A stretch of DNA of 64,000 bases from Erysipelotrichales bacterium (GCA_910576855.1 CAJTJP010000006.1:42064-106063), one strand, 5' to 3'. Shown: positions 45,819 to 57,723, numbered from the stretch's first letter. A program made the numbers and translations. Notes: generated from the sequence alone by a model not told the origin.

Positions 45819-46658
45819 CTATTCTTGATTCGTTGTTACATTACGCTTGATATGAATACAAAGATACGTCTGTTCATCAGGAGACAGCTCATAATCATAT
45901 CGCTGCTTAATCAGCCTTACGATACGATTGATACACATGGACATCCGCGGATCCGTTTTCAGCATCGAGCGAATGTCATAGGTCGTATCCTCGAGCTGTA
46001 CCTTTTCATTTCTGAAAATACGCTCCGATAAATATTTTAAATGAATCGAAATACGCGCATACGCAAGCGTATTTTCCCCGAGCTGTTTATTCATCGTACT
46101 CTGAATCACATCGATGACCTCTTTTGTAAAGGATACGATTTTTACCGCATTATTATCCTGATTCGCAACCGCAAAGTTTGCCAAGTGTAAAGCGATATAG
46201 CCTGCTTCATCAATTTCAAGGCTGATTCCGGTACGCTTTTTTATATACTCTAAAGCCAATAAACCAATCTTATATTCATCCTCATAAAGCACCTTTGTTT
46301 CATTCAGAATAATGTTCGGTAAATAGATACCCTCACTTTTCCGCTTCATCGCATAAGAAATATGATCGCTGATAGCGATAAAGATTTCACTGCTGAAATC
46401 CTTTTTTAATTCTTTTGTTGCCCTTTTAACGATCCAGTCGGTTATTTCAAAGCATACATTGGATATATCAGACAATAATTGCTCAAAGCGCTTTTTATGT
46501 TCATCTTGAAACACATACTGTCTTTCGATTTTACGCTCATCCACAAGATCGCCGGGCTTTTTATGAAAGCCGACTCCCGATCCTGTCACAATTACGTCCT
46601 GACGATCATCGGACAAAGCAACGACACTATTGTTATTAAAGACCTTTAATATAATCAC
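45819..46658 (-). CDS. BglG/LicT-family transcriptional antiterminator
   Basis: A 279-residue regulator: RNA-binding CAT domain (about residues 1-55, MIILKVFNNNSVVALSDDRQ with VTGSGVGFHKKPGD), then PRD1 (about 65-165, with the His in SDHISYAMKRK) and PRD2 (about 170-275, with CIHIKRN). PTS-dependent phosphorylation of PRD histidines sets its dimer state; the active dimer binds RAT RNA and blocks the terminator. It starts with GTG after AGGAGGGG, whose first bases overlap the stop of the PTS gene, so the two are co-translated. RAT elements are found before the two GH20 genes and not before its own operon. Confidence 0.93.
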   Translation of the reverse strand: MIILKVFNNNSVVALSDDRQDVIVTGSGVGFHKKPGDLVDERKIERQYVFQDEHKKRFEQLLSDISNVCFEITDWIVKRATKELKKDFSSEIFIAISDHISYAMKRKSEGIYLPNIILNETKVLYEDEYKIGLLALEYIKKRTGISLEIDEAGYIALHLANFAVANQDNNAVKIVSFTKEVIDVIQSTMNKQLGENTLAYARISIHLKYLSERIFRNEKVQLEDTTYDIRSMLKTDPRMSMCINRIVRLIKQRYDYELSPDEQTYLCIHIKRNVTTNQE

Positions 46659-46668
46659 AATGCCCCTC

Positions 46669-48129
46669 CTATCTCAATATATCGTTTAATGAATTCATGA
46701 TCGCATCTACCTGTGGGCCGATAATAATTTGAATACTGTTCTTGCCGCTTTTTACGATACCGCCGATACCGGTAGCTAAAATCCTTTGTTCATTCAACAG
46801 GCTCATGTCCTTCAATTCAATGCGAAGGCGAGTGATACAGTTATCGACCGCAAGGATATTGGAAATACCGCCGAGTGCTTCTACATAAAGGATTGCCAAT
46901 TCATCATAGTTTTTATCAGTGATCAGAATCGTAGGGTCGCTCGGCACCTCAATCACGATATCCTCATCGCCCTCACGTCCCGGGGTCAACAGATTATAAC
47001 GAAGAATCATAAAGCGAAACAACATATAATAAATGATTCCGCAGATAATGCCCATCGGCAGCAGCATAAAGATATTCATGGAGAACGGTGCCCTGATGCT
47101 GAGCACATAGTCAATCAGGCCGGCTGAAAAGCCAAAGCCCGCCAGCCATTGAAAGCTTGCCGCAAGAAATACAAACAATCCGGTAAGCAGCGCATGCACC
47201 ACATAAAGCCATGGTGCGACAAACATAAATGAGAATTCAATCGGTTCGGTAACACCGGTCAAAAATGAAGCAAAGGCTGCCGATAATAAAACCGCCGCTA
47301 CCTGCTTTTTCTTTTGCGGGCGGGCACAATGAATCATCGCCAATGCAGCTGCAGGCAGACCGAACATCATAATCGGGAAAAAGCCTGCCTGATACATTCC
47401 TGTCTGTCCCATAACACCGCCGTCGATCGTTCCCCAAAACTTGCCGATATCATCGATACCTGCCACATCAAACCAAAACACCGAATTAATTGCGTGATGC
47501 AGTCCTGTAGGAATCAACAAACGATTAAAGAATGCATAAATTCCTGCTCCGACAGGTCCCATATCGGATATCATTTTACCGAAACCGATAAACGCATCAT
47601 ATAAAAACGGCCCGATAAACAACAGAATAACTGCTATCACAAGCATTACCGCTGTGCTTATCAACGGGATAAAACGCTTGCCGCTGAAAAATGAAAACGC
47701 ATTAGGCAGCATGATTTGATAATAACGATTATACAAAGTTGAACAAACCAATCCGATCAATATGCCTGTAAATGCATTCATCGAATTTTGAAAGGATTCG
47801 TGAACCTGTTCAACGGGTATATTCATAAACAGGGAAACTGTATCCACGGATAATATGCGATCTAACAGCGCATAAGCCACAACCGCACTGATTGCGACAG
47901 ACACATCCTTGTTTTTTACCATACCGATAGAAATACCGACCGCAAACAATAACGGCAAATGATTCATAATTGCATCGCCTGATTCAATCAAAAAGGCTGC
48001 TGCAATATTATTTACTCCCCAACCGACGGGATCGATCCAATATCCGATTCCCTTTAAGATTGCCGCAATCGGAACAATGGACACCGGAAGCATCAGTGAC
48101 TTACCAAGTCTTTGCATATATGACATCAT
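46669..48129 (-). CDS. PTS permease, glucose/GlcNAc family EIICB
   Basis: A 486-residue membrane protein. The EIIC part (about residues 1-390) has many membrane segments and the family opening MSYMQRLGKSLMLPVSIVPI with FWGTIDGGVMGQTGMYQAGF. The EIIB part (about 410-486) has the phosphorylated Cys in DNCITRLRIE. No EIIA domain is attached; a separate EIIA gene lies divergently at 48419. It brings in and phosphorylates a sugar; GlcNAc is inferred from the two hexosaminidases under the same regulator, while glucose or an alpha-glucoside remain possible. Confidence 0.92.
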   Translation of the reverse strand: MMSYMQRLGKSLMLPVSIVPIAAILKGIGYWIDPVGWGVNNIAAAFLIESGDAIMNHLPLLFAVGISIGMVKNKDVSVAISAVVAYALLDRILSVDTVSLFMNIPVEQVHESFQNSMNAFTGILIGLVCSTLYNRYYQIMLPNAFSFFSGKRFIPLISTAVMLVIAVILLFIGPFLYDAFIGFGKMISDMGPVGAGIYAFFNRLLIPTGLHHAINSVFWFDVAGIDDIGKFWGTIDGGVMGQTGMYQAGFFPIMMFGLPAAALAMIHCARPQKKKQVAAVLLSAAFASFLTGVTEPIEFSFMFVAPWLYVVHALLTGLFVFLAASFQWLAGFGFSAGLIDYVLSIRAPFSMNIFMLLPMGIICGIIYYMLFRFMILRYNLLTPGREGDEDIVIEVPSDPTILITDKNYDELAILYVEALGGISNILAVDNCITRLRIELKDMSLLNEQRILATGIGGIVKSGKNSIQIIIGPQVDAIMNSLNDILR

Positions 48130-48179
48130 TCTTTATCACCGCCTTTACTCAGATCCATTGTATTATTTATTATTGAATT

Positions 48180-48209
48180 ATTATATCGTAATTTTTTATA
48201 CTATTTCAA
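48180..48209 (-). promoter_or_regulatory. Promoter of the EIICB-antiterminator operon
   Basis: Minus strand TTGAAA (48204-48209), 18-base spacer, TATAAT (48180-48185). There is no RAT or terminator between it and the gene. Confidence 0.75.
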
Positions 48210-48374
48210 AGTCCTTAGTATTTTATAATAGAAACAAGATAAAAACAAGTGAAAATTATAAAAAGATTTATTAGTTTTACAGGCCTTGAGTTAAAGAAAT
48301 ATTTGTATGAAACGGAAGCGAAGGAAAATTCATCCACTTTATTATCTAAAACACTGTAATCCTTGAAAATTCTA

Positions 48375-48383
48375 TGATAAAAT
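48375..48383 (+). promoter_or_regulatory. Extended -10 promoter of the EIIA gene
   Basis: TGATAAAAT, an extended -10 form, about 36 bases before the start codon; the -35 is weak. The 48210-48374 stretch between the divergent promoters has nothing else recognisable. Confidence 0.5.
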
Positions 48384-48418
48384 GTTTAACAGACATTAAT
48401 ATCGGGAGTGTGATACAA

Positions 48419-48895
48419 ATGAGTATATTCACAAGACGGCATAAACAAACTGCTTGTATTTCTGCAATCGCAGACGGAAAAATCATTCGCTTGGAAAACA
48501 TCAGCGATCAGGCGTTTGCGAATCAAATGGTAGGAGATGGCATTGCGATTGAAATCAATGAGCCTACGATATATGCGCCGTGTGCAGGTGTCGTTTCGAT
48601 GATTGCCCCCACCAAGCATGCCTTTACGATCAAAGCGGATAATGATGCAGAGATTCTTGTCCATATCGGGCTTAAGCATAATTTAGATGAGCGTCACTTT
48701 AATTATCATGTGAATGTCAATGAGACAGTGAATCCCGATACAGCAATCGTTTCTTTGAATGATGAGGCGAAGGAAATGCTTCAACAGGGCTTGGTCGTTG
48801 TGATCGTCGTTTTGAATTATCAAGCGCATCCGATTCAGACAAGAACGACAGCTGCCAATGTTATTAGAGGGAAGAAGTTGTTTATGTGCCGATAA
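48419..48895 (+). CDS. PTS glucose-type EIIA component
   Basis: A 158-residue cytoplasmic phosphocarrier. The start at 48419 (MSIFTRRHKQTACISAIADG) follows GGGAGTG; a longer frame begins inside the promoter. It has the EIIA-Glc core: YAPCAGVVSMIAPTKHAFTI with the first His, then ILVHIGLKHNL with the active-site His that takes phosphate from HPr. It passes phosphate to the EIIB domain encoded divergently and may also phosphorylate the antiterminator through it. Followed at once by a terminator. Confidence 0.93.
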   Translation: MSIFTRRHKQTACISAIADGKIIRLENISDQAFANQMVGDGIAIEINEPTIYAPCAGVVSMIAPTKHAFTIKADNDAEILVHIGLKHNLDERHFNYHVNVNETVNPDTAIVSLNDEAKEMLQQGLVVVIVVLNYQAHPIQTRTTAANVIRGKKLFMCR

Positions 48896-48899
48896 TTTC

Positions 48900-48925
48900 A
48901 GAATACCTGTTGAGTATTCTTTTTA
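48900..48925 (+). terminator. Terminator of the EIIA gene
   Basis: AGAATAC-CTGTTG-AGTATTCT followed by TTTT, four bases after the stop region. Confidence 0.85.
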
Positions 48926-48952
48926 TATGCTTCTGTTTCAATTAAGAATCGT

Positions 48953-48982
48953 AAAAATCAGTAAGGAAGGCTCCTTACTGAT
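48953..48982 (-). terminator. Terminator-like hairpin after the Rpn pseudogene
   Basis: ATCAGTAAGGA-AGGC-TCCTTACTGAT, an 11-bp perfect stem. On the minus strand it is followed by T5, so it once ended the Rpn gene that has decayed at 49059-49493. Confidence 0.75.
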
Positions 48983-49058
48983 CGGTTATCATTTTTATTT
49001 ATCCGTTAACTATTGTGTGTAGACATGCTGCATCAAATAAACAGCTTATTTTTTACTG

Positions 49059-49493
49059 TTAAATTGATTGGTTTTTGGATTTAATCGCTTTCTCCGCTTC
49101 AGGTCGAATGGCTTTGTCAACATCGACCATACCCATTACTTCGTCCATGCTTTTGCGTAGGTTTTGAAACTCCGAATTCTGAAAGCCGCCCTGCATGTTT
49201 TTTTCGTTTCGCTAATAATCTGCTGCAGTAGTATACCGCTCTGCTTAAAATAGGATGCGGTGTATTACCAGATTTTATCTGCATCATCATCGACTGCCAC
49301 ATCTAACTGCGGATCAATGTTCAATATAAGAAGGAATCTCCTCTACCGGAATTTCTCGATACTCAGCTACACATTCTTTCATGATGCGTGCCAATATTTG
49401 TTTATTGCTTAATATTTTTTTACAATACTCATCATACGCTTTATTCAAATCATTGTTTTCGATTGCATCTGCGATTTCTAATTAACTCCCCAT
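49059..49493 (-). pseudogene. Decayed Rpn-family nuclease gene
   Basis: The old start is at 49493 after GTGGGGAGTG, but a TAA is met at codon 4 (ATG GGG AGT TAA). Reading on, the DNA still gives the Rpn N-terminal segment (EIADAIENNDLNKAYDEYCK) and the stretch ARIMKECVAEYREIPVEEIP. Frameshifts and internal deletions then remove the nuclease core and the internal promoter region. The last part restores a tail close to the plus-strand gene (KSMDEVMGMVDVDKAIRPE). It is a third Rpn copy, not functional. The 49494-49659 gap upstream holds no gene. Confidence 0.85.
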
Positions 49494-49659
49494 AGGTTCA
49501 CTCCCCACTGTTATATCGGTAAATGCAAAAAGCATACTTCATGCTTCTGTTAAGCTGTCTTTATTAGAACATACATCAATAAAGATAGATACTTAAAATG
49601 AGACAAATAAAGCAATAAAAACCACTCGTTGATTCAATACTTTCAATTCAAATGATCAC

Positions 49660-49693
49660 TTAAAAACAGAGACCGTGATTATCAATCTCTGCT
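49660..49693 (-). terminator. Terminator of the ATP synthase operon
   Basis: Minus-strand CAGAGA pairs with TCTCTG around a GAT/ATC inner part, followed by TTTTT, about 65 bases after atpC. Confidence 0.75.
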
Positions 49694-49754
49694 TCTCTAA
49701 ACTACTCAGTAGCTATACTTTTTTATTTCACATTGTACAACTTTATCCTATACG

Positions 49755-50147
49755 TTATTTTCCATAAACATTAATACGATTGATTGCCTTTGCCAATGCA
49801 ATCTCAGCCCGCTTGATATTGGTTTTGGAATCCTTTTTCGCTAAGCGTCTTTCGGCACGCTCTTTTGAGCGCTGTGCCCGCTCAATATCAATTTCTGTCC
49901 GGCCTTCGATCGCATCAGTTAAAATATTGGCCTGATCGTTTTGAAAATGAAGCATACCGCCGGCAAGTGCGTAGTCTTTATAAACACCGTCATTCATAAG
50001 CTGCAGCTTACAGGTTTCAAGCATTGCCACAAGCGGAGTATGATGCGGCAACAACGTCATCTCACCCTCGACACTGCGTACATGAACAGCCTCTACATCG
50101 CTTTCCTTATAAAGGCCCTGCGGTGTAATGATCTTGATATGAATCAT
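49755..50147 (-). CDS. atpC: F1 ATP synthase subunit epsilon
   Basis: A 130-residue rotor subunit: N-terminal beta-sandwich (MIHIKIITPQGLYKESDVEA, GEMTLLPHHTPLVAMLE) and a C-terminal helical hairpin rich in Arg/Ala (RAQRSKERAERRLAKKD) that can inhibit rotation. Last gene of the operon, 3 bases after atpD. Confidence 0.97.
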   Translation of the reverse strand: MIHIKIITPQGLYKESDVEAVHVRSVEGEMTLLPHHTPLVAMLETCKLQLMNDGVYKDYALAGGMLHFQNDQANILTDAIEGRTEIDIERAQRSKERAERRLAKKDSKTNIKRAEIALAKAINRINVYGK

Positions 50148-50150
50148 AAG

Positions 50151-52407
<2,257 letters not shown>

Positions 52408-52410
52408 AAA

Positions 52411-53928
52411 TTATCCTTCAAGCTTTTCATACTGCTTCGCAAATGCTTCCAAAGCCGCATTCAGCTTTTGTTCGATTTGAGCATCAAGCGCCTGTTTTTC
52501 TTTCAGCAGCTTCATGATATCCGCATGCTCACGCTTGATATAGCTTAACATTTCTTTTTCATAGCTGCGTACATTTTCCGCCTTTACCGGTTTAAGATAT
52601 TTATGCTTTGCCGCATACAGCGAAATCACCTGTTCCGTGACATCCATCGGATCATACTGATTTTGAATCAGAAGCTGTGTCAAACGCTCACCGTGGTTTA
52701 AGGTTTCCGTAGTTGCAGCATCAAGATCGCTGCCGAATTTCGCAAACGCCTGCATCTCTCGAAACTGTGCCAGCTCCAGCTTTAAGGAGCCGGAGACCTG
52801 CTTCATCGCCTTGATCTGTGCCGCACTGCCGACACGGGAAACGGATAGACCGCTGTCTACCGCAGGACGTACACCGGCATTGAACAGCTCAGTCTGTAAG
52901 AAAATCTGTCCGTCGGTAATTGAGATTACATTCGTCGGAATATAAGCAGAAATATCACCGGCCTGTGTTTCAATGATCGGCAGGGCGGTAAGACTTCCTC
53001 CGCCGAGCTCATCGTTCAGCTTCGCCGCACGCTCCAACAAACGGGAATGTAAATAGAAGACATCACCGGGATATGCTTCTCGTCCCGGCGGACGCTTTAA
53101 TAATAATGACATCGTTCGGTAGGCAACCGCATGCTTGCTTAAATCATCATAAACGATCAAGACATCCTCGCCCTTTTCCATCCATTCCTCACCGATTGCA
53201 CAGCCCGCATAAGGGGCAATATACTGTAACGGTGCCGGTTCGGAGGCAGTGGATGCGACGATAGTTGTATATTTCAGCGCATCATGTGCGCGCAGTTTTT
53301 CAACGATCTGCGCAACCGTACTCGCCTTTTGACCGATTGCTACATAAATACATTTAATACCGGTATTCTTTTGATTGATGATTGTATCGATCGCAATCGC
53401 TGTTTTACCTGTTTGACGATCGCCGATAATCAGCTCACGCTGTCCTCTGCCGATCGGAATCATTGAATCAATGACCTTTAAACCTGTCTGCAGCGGCTGA
53501 TGAACACTTTTTCGCGTCATAACACCGGGCGCAACACGCTCAATCGGACGATAGCGGTCGCTTGTGATCGCAGCTCCGCCGTCAATCGCCTGTCCCAGCG
53601 CATTAACGACACGGCCTAACATACAGTCTCCGACCGCAACCTCAACGATACGACCGGTACGCTTTACCTCGTCGCCCTCCTTGATGCCGCGATCATCGCC
53701 CATTAAAACAGCACCGACATGATCCTCCTCAAGATTCATCACCATGCCATATACATCGCCGGGAAACTCCAACAGTTCTCCCGCCATCGCATTCTGCAAT
53801 CCGTGAATCAAGGATATTCCATCACCTACAGTAATGATCGTACCTGTTTCATCAATTTCTAATTCTTCATCATAACGCTTGATCTGCTGCTTGATCAGCT
53901 TACTGATTTCTTCCGGATTTAAGCTCAT
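52411..53928 (-). CDS. atpA: F1 ATP synthase subunit alpha
   Basis: A 505-residue subunit with Walker [10 protein letters not shown] and the family stretch [20 protein letters not shown]. Its ATG overlaps the atpH stop by 4 bases (ATGA), and the C-terminal region ([20 protein letters not shown]) is normal. Ribosome binding site GAAGGCG is weak, as expected with coupled translation. Confidence 0.98.
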   Translation of the reverse strand: MSLNPEEISKLIKQQIKRYDEELEIDETGTIITVGDGISLIHGLQNAMAGELLEFPGDVYGMVMNLEEDHVGAVLMGDDRGIKEGDEVKRTGRIVEVAVGDCMLGRVVNALGQAIDGGAAITSDRYRPIERVAPGVMTRKSVHQPLQTGLKVIDSMIPIGRGQRELIIGDRQTGKTAIAIDTIINQKNTGIKCIYVAIGQKASTVAQIVEKLRAHDALKYTTIVASTASEPAPLQYIAPYAGCAIGEEWMEKGEDVLIVYDDLSKHAVAYRTMSLLLKRPPGREAYPGDVFYLHSRLLERAAKLNDELGGGSLTALPIIETQAGDISAYIPTNVISITDGQIFLQTELFNAGVRPAVDSGLSVSRVGSAAQIKAMKQVSGSLKLELAQFREMQAFAKFGSDLDAATTETLNHGERLTQLLIQNQYDPMDVTEQVISLYAAKHKYLKPVKAENVRSYEKEMLSYIKREHADIMKLLKEKQALDAQIEQKLNAALEAFAKQYEKLEG

Positions 53929-54491
53929 TCGCCTTCACCCTCACTTTCCTTACGCTCGTTACTTATTACAGCTAAATGCTTCAGCTGTTCCAAATGTCCC
54001 AATGCCGTATAATCCAAAACAAGATCATTCAGTTTGATTCTGATTCCGGCAATCAATTCCTTGTCGACAGAAAGCTTCAGCTCTATTTTTTTAGAAAGCT
54101 TTTTTTCAAGCATTTCACTTATACGCTTGCTTTCTTCCTCGGATAACGGCTCAGCACTCGTTACATACGCAATCACAATATTGTTCTCCTTGCGATATCG
54201 TTTAGCGAATTCCTTTGTGATTTCAGGTATTTCCTGAAAACGTCCTTTATCGATCAGAAGCTTCAGAAAATTTAAAACCGTATGTTCAAGCTCTTTACCG
54301 AAAACCTCCGTAAGACTTTGTTTTTTCTGTTCCTTTAGAATCCCCGGATGCTTTAAAATACGAAAAAAATCCTGATGAGCACACAGCTGCTCATCTACAA
54401 AACACAGCTGCTTTAAATATGCCTCTGTTTTTGATTCCTCTGAAGCGATTTCATATAAAGCATCGCTGTAGCTCAGTGCTAGGCTTGCCAT
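53925..54491 (-). CDS. atpH: F1 ATP synthase subunit delta
   Basis: A 188-residue stator protein: helical N-terminal domain ([20 protein letters not shown]) and C-terminal part ([20 protein letters not shown]). It overlaps atpF by 13 bases and atpA by 4 bases. Confidence 0.95.
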   Translation of the reverse strand: MASLALSYSDALYEIASEESKTEAYLKQLCFVDEQLCAHQDFFRILKHPGILKEQKKQSLTEVFGKELEHTVLNFLKLLIDKGRFQEIPEITKEFAKRYRKENNIVIAYVTSAEPLSEEESKRISEMLEKKLSKKIELKLSVDKELIAGIRIKLNDLVLDYTALGHLEQLKHLAVISNERKESEGEGE

Positions 54492-55003
54492 GTTTCATCA
54501 CCTGCATGCTCAATAAATTCATCGACATAACGCTGATGCGTCTTTTCATCGATTTCCTTATCAACGATCTGCTTCGCTGCTTCAAATGCTACATTTACTA
54601 TTGCTTGCTTCATTTCATCCTGTGCTGCACTCTTTTCTCGCTCAATATCTGCGAGTGCTTTCGCCTTCATATTGTCAGCTTCATTTTTTGCCGCATACAA
54701 CAGCTCACGCTTTTCATTTGCGGCATTTGCCTTCGCTGTTTCTATTAATTCATGCGCTTCCTTTGAAGCATCTGCTAAGCGCTTTTCATATTGCTCCTTA
54801 TACGCTTCGCCTTCCATGCGCTGCTTTGCTCCGGAATCAATATCGGCTTGAATCGCCGCTTTTCGTGCGTCGAGAAACGCCAGTACCTTATCCCAAAAAA
54901 AGCGTTTTGCGAAAATCACAAGCAGAAAGGTTGAGATGCACACAATGATAACATCGGTAGGGCTTAAACGTAAATACGCATAGATATCAAAATCTAAATT
55001 CAT
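54479..55003 (-). CDS. atpF: Fo ATP synthase subunit b
   Basis: A 174-residue stator arm: one N-terminal membrane segment (about residues 16-36, VIIVCISTFLLVIFAKRFFW) and a long charged coiled coil (ALADIEREKSAAQDEMKQAI). AGGAGG precedes the ATG. Confidence 0.96.
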   Translation of the reverse strand: MNLDFDIYAYLRLSPTDVIIVCISTFLLVIFAKRFFWDKVLAFLDARKAAIQADIDSGAKQRMEGEAYKEQYEKRLADASKEAHELIETAKANAANEKRELLYAAKNEADNMKAKALADIEREKSAAQDEMKQAIVNVAFEAAKQIVDKEIDEKTHQRYVDEFIEHAGDETWQA

Positions 55004-55045
55004 TTGTGAAAAAGCCTCCTTTCTTCTTTCTTTTCCATTAAGCTG

Positions 55046-55291
55046 TTAAGCCTTCAAGAAAATCAGAAGAAGGGCAATGATCAATGAGTAAATACCGGTC
55101 GTTTCCGCCAATGCGATACCGAGCACCATGACGCTGCGCACCTTGCCGGCTGCATCCGGATTACGAGAGATTCCCTCAACTGCCTTGCTGGCAGTCAAGC
55201 TTTGACCGATTGCCGGTCCGATACCGACTAACATCGCAATACCTGCGGCCAATACCGCCATACCCTGTACAAAAAATTCATTAAATTCCAT
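55046..55291 (-). CDS. atpE: Fo ATP synthase subunit c with Na+-type ion site
   Basis: An 81-residue two-helix ring subunit. The ion-carrying Glu63 is followed by Thr64, with Gln30 in helix 1 (GPAIGQS) and Tyr68 in helix 2 (AETTGIYSL). Gln, Glu, Ser/Thr and Tyr at these relative positions are the Na+-binding set of Ilyobacter/Propionigenium and Acetobacterium c subunits (Q32, E65, S66, Y70 in I. tartaricus; the spacings are the same). AGGAGGATAA precedes the ATG. Na+ use is predicted, not proven. Confidence 0.97.
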   Translation of the reverse strand: MEFNEFFVQGMAVLAAGIAMLVGIGPAIGQSLTASKAVEGISRNPDAAGKVRSVMVLGIALAETTGIYSLIIALLLIFLKA

Positions 55292-55350
55292 GTTCTTATC
55301 CTCCTGTAATGGTTATTTTTGTATATTTACATTTATGTAGTTTTTGTTTT

Positions 55351-56061
55351 TTAATCCTGTTCCTCACATACCTGCTCACTCAAGAAGAAGCTTGCGAGCG
55401 TAAAGAAGATATAGGTTTGAATCAAGCCGGAAAAGATATCGAAATACGCATGCAGAAACGGTGTTGCGATATACATCAGCGCCGTAAACGGCATCACCAA
55501 TTTCAACAGTGTATAGACAAGCATCATAATGATCGATCCGGCCAAGATATTTCCGAATAAACGCATCGATAATGATACCGGCAATGCCAGCTCACCGACA
55601 ATATTCAGCGGCATCATGATCCACATCGGCTCTGCCAATTCCTTGATTCGATTCCACACACCACCCTTGCGGATGCCGTTGTATTGAATCATGAAAAACA
55701 TCATCAATGCCAATGCGATATTGACCGACAGATTTGAGGTCGGAGGCTGAAGTCCCAACAGACCTAACAGATTGCTGCAGGCCATCATCATCACAAGCGT
55801 ACCTAACAGCGGTAAGTAATGCCGTGTCTTTTCTTTCAGGTTGTCCTTCAGAATGTTTTGGCAAAGATCGCATACCATCTCCGTAAGCAAGAGAATGCCG
55901 CTCGGTGCCTTTCGCACATCTGCCTTTTCAAACTGCTTGCCGGCCCAATAAAAGAAGCCGCAAAAGATGATACACAACAACAGCCAGTTGATGATCGACT
56001 GCTGAAGCTCTAATCGATAACCGAATATCATTATGATAATTCCGTCAAAACTGCCTTCCAT
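55351..56061 (-). CDS. atpB: Fo ATP synthase subunit a
   Basis: A 236-residue membrane protein with several helices. The essential stator Arg is in SLSMRLFGNILAG; the last helix has DIFSGLIQTYIFFTLASFFL. Its start overlaps the atpI stop by one base. Usual place before atpE. Confidence 0.97.
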   Translation of the reverse strand: MEGSFDGIIIMIFGYRLELQQSIINWLLLCIIFCGFFYWAGKQFEKADVRKAPSGILLLTEMVCDLCQNILKDNLKEKTRHYLPLLGTLVMMMACSNLLGLLGLQPPTSNLSVNIALALMMFFMIQYNGIRKGGVWNRIKELAEPMWIMMPLNIVGELALPVSLSMRLFGNILAGSIIMMLVYTLLKLVMPFTALMYIATPFLHAYFDIFSGLIQTYIFFTLASFFLSEQVCEEQD

Positions 56062-56435
56062 TAATCATCCTCCTTTCTGTGGCGATAGGTATATAAGAGA
56101 ATACATGCCTTATGGGCAAGCATTCCGATCAACAGGGCAATGATGTTTACACCCGATTTTACGGCGAGCACAAAGATTGCCGCATATACGAGATAGCGCA
56201 ACAAGTATGCCCGATATGCCTTCGCCTTAGGATTTTTTGTATCTGCCTCAAGACTTCCTGCGCTGTGTATAATCATTTGAAAACCAATCAAACCGCACAA
56301 TGCGCCGACAAGTACACCGACTGCGATTTGTTTTCCTTCGATCGGAAATGCAAACCAACCGATTGTACTTAAGATCGCTGCTGCAATCAATGTATAGAAG
56401 CGGATTTCTTTATTCATCGCTGTCAATTCATTCAT
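56061..56435 (-). CDS. atpI: ATP synthase subunit I (AtpI-like)
   Basis: A 124-residue protein with about four membrane segments (IAAAILSTIGWFAFPI, VGVLVGALCGLIGFQM, YLVYAAIFVLAVKSG, ALLIGMLAHKACILLY), matching AtpI, which helps c-ring assembly. It overlaps the preceding small gene by 4 bases and atpB by 1. Confidence 0.88.
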   Translation of the reverse strand: MNELTAMNKEIRFYTLIAAAILSTIGWFAFPIEGKQIAVGVLVGALCGLIGFQMIIHSAGSLEADTKNPKAKAYRAYLLRYLVYAAIFVLAVKSGVNIIALLIGMLAHKACILLYTYRHRKEDD

Positions 56436-56620
56436 AGCTCATTCTCCAAGCTTTTTATCATCATATATAATGAGGAAGCAATCGCATAAATCAAGAAGCC
56501 TAACAGAAACAGCGGTGAGGTATCGAGCCATTCATCTAACGCATTGCCGCCGAATACGGCAAGCACACATGCCAGTGCCATCGTTGCACTCATGCGTATT
56601 GCCTGTGAGCCCTCTTTCAT
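56432..56620 (-). CDS. AtpZ/AtpQ-like small membrane protein
   Basis: A 62-residue protein starting at 56620 (MKEGSQAIRMSATMALACVL), one base after the upp stop, so it is coupled to upp; a longer frame would run back into upp. Two membrane helices with Gly residues (LACVLAVFGGNALDEWL and LFLLGFLIYAIASSLYM) fit the ATPase gene 1/AtpZ family found at the head of atp operons, linked to ion supply to the Fo motor. Confidence 0.75.
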   Translation of the reverse strand: MKEGSQAIRMSATMALACVLAVFGGNALDEWLDTSPLFLLGFLIYAIASSLYMMIKSLENEL

Positions 56621-56621
56621 A

Positions 56622-57242
56622 TTACTTTGTTCCGAAAATACGATCTCCGGCATCGCCAAGCCCCGGTACGATATAGCCCTTTTCATTCAGCTTTTCATCT
56701 AATGCCGCCAAATAGATATCAACATCGGGATGGGCAGTTTCTACTACTTTCACTCCTTCAGGTACACCGACAAGACATACAAGACGAATGTTTTTCGCTC
56801 CCTGATGCTTCACCATATCGATGGCCGCCACAGCGCTTCCGCCCGTTGCCAGCATCGGATCGACGATCATCACTATCGCATCTTCAATTCCCTTTGGATA
56901 TTTCTCAAAGTATACATGCGGCTTTAAGGTTTCTTCATCACGATATAAACCGACATGCGCTACCTTAACGGTAGGAATCAAGTTACAGATGCCGTTTACC
57001 ATTCCAAGCCCGGCTCTCAAAATCGGCACAAGAATGATATCCTTCGCAAGTTCGCTTGTTTCACACTCTCTTACCGGTGTTGTAATCGTTACTTGATTGG
57101 TTGGCAGATCGCGTGTGATCTCATAAGCCATCAAGCCGGCAATTTCATCTAAATTCTGACGAAAATCCTTTGTTCCGGTTTCTTGTTTTCGCATCTGTGT
57201 CAGCTTATGAGTAATTAAAGGATGCTTTAATACATTTAACAT
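56622..57242 (-). CDS. upp: Uracil phosphoribosyltransferase
   Basis: A 206-residue salvage enzyme that makes UMP from uracil and PRPP. The PRPP-binding motif is in [29 protein letters not shown] and the end [17 protein letters not shown] bind uracil. AAAGGAG lies before the ATG. It is the first gene of the operon that goes on into the ATP synthase genes, an arrangement also known in Bacillus. Confidence 0.97.
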   Translation of the reverse strand: MLNVLKHPLITHKLTQMRKQETGTKDFRQNLDEIAGLMAYEITRDLPTNQVTITTPVRECETSELAKDIILVPILRAGLGMVNGICNLIPTVKVAHVGLYRDEETLKPHVYFEKYPKGIEDAIVMIVDPMLATGGSAVAAIDMVKHQGAKNIRLVCLVGVPEGVKVVETAHPDVDIYLAALDEKLNEKGYIVPGLGDAGDRIFGTK

Positions 57243-57289
57243 AGATTCTCTCCTTTATGTGCCGTTGATTTCTATACGCACATTCCCGT

Positions 57290-57338
57290 ATCAGACATAT
57301 TATGAATTCTGTCTGATCAAACTATGTTTATTATAACA
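57290..57338 (-). promoter_or_regulatory. Promoter and leader hairpin of upp-atp
   Basis: Minus-strand extended -10 TGTTATAAT (57330-57338). Just downstream in the leader is a perfect 8-bp inverted repeat ATCAGACA/TGTCTGAT with a 12-base loop (57290-57317), without a T-run. It could be an operator or RNA-level control. Confidence 0.6.
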
Positions 57339-57723
57339 TGTTTATCCGTCATTTTTTAGTGTAAGATTGCTTTTTTCATATTTTTTCCTTTCATTGATTT
57401 TATTCATTGCATCAAGTGCGTTTTCGCCGATTCCATTTCTGTTCCTTCTTTATTTTACCCGCTTCACTCCTTTGCATACTTGATAAGACTATCCTTACGG
57501 ATTTCAACATTTTTCAATGATTATGTTCGATACAAAGAAGTGCCTTTTCTGTTATATCTTTCAACCGATATTCATATAGAGGCAATCCTAAAGTAGGCTT
57601 TTACCACATTTTCATTTATTTTCGTTTTTTATCACAAAGCTTTTAAAAATAGTTCTGGGTTAAGCTAACGATTCAGGGCTTTTTTCCTGTATTCAGATAC
57701 GCAGTCTACATACAGTAAAGTGA
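57339..57723. other. Gap without recognised gene
   Basis: A 385-base AT-rich stretch between upp and the Cys-rich gene. I see no coded frame; short GTTAAGCTAAC and GGCTG-GAAAA-CAGCC (57724-57738) inverted repeats lie at its right side, before the Cys-rich gene. Confidence 0.5.

Noticed and set aside
48130..48373. Search for a RAT element before the PTS operon
   Set aside because: No TTGTTACT or AGGCAA core and no terminator lies between promoter and gene, so the PTS operon is not under the same leader control.
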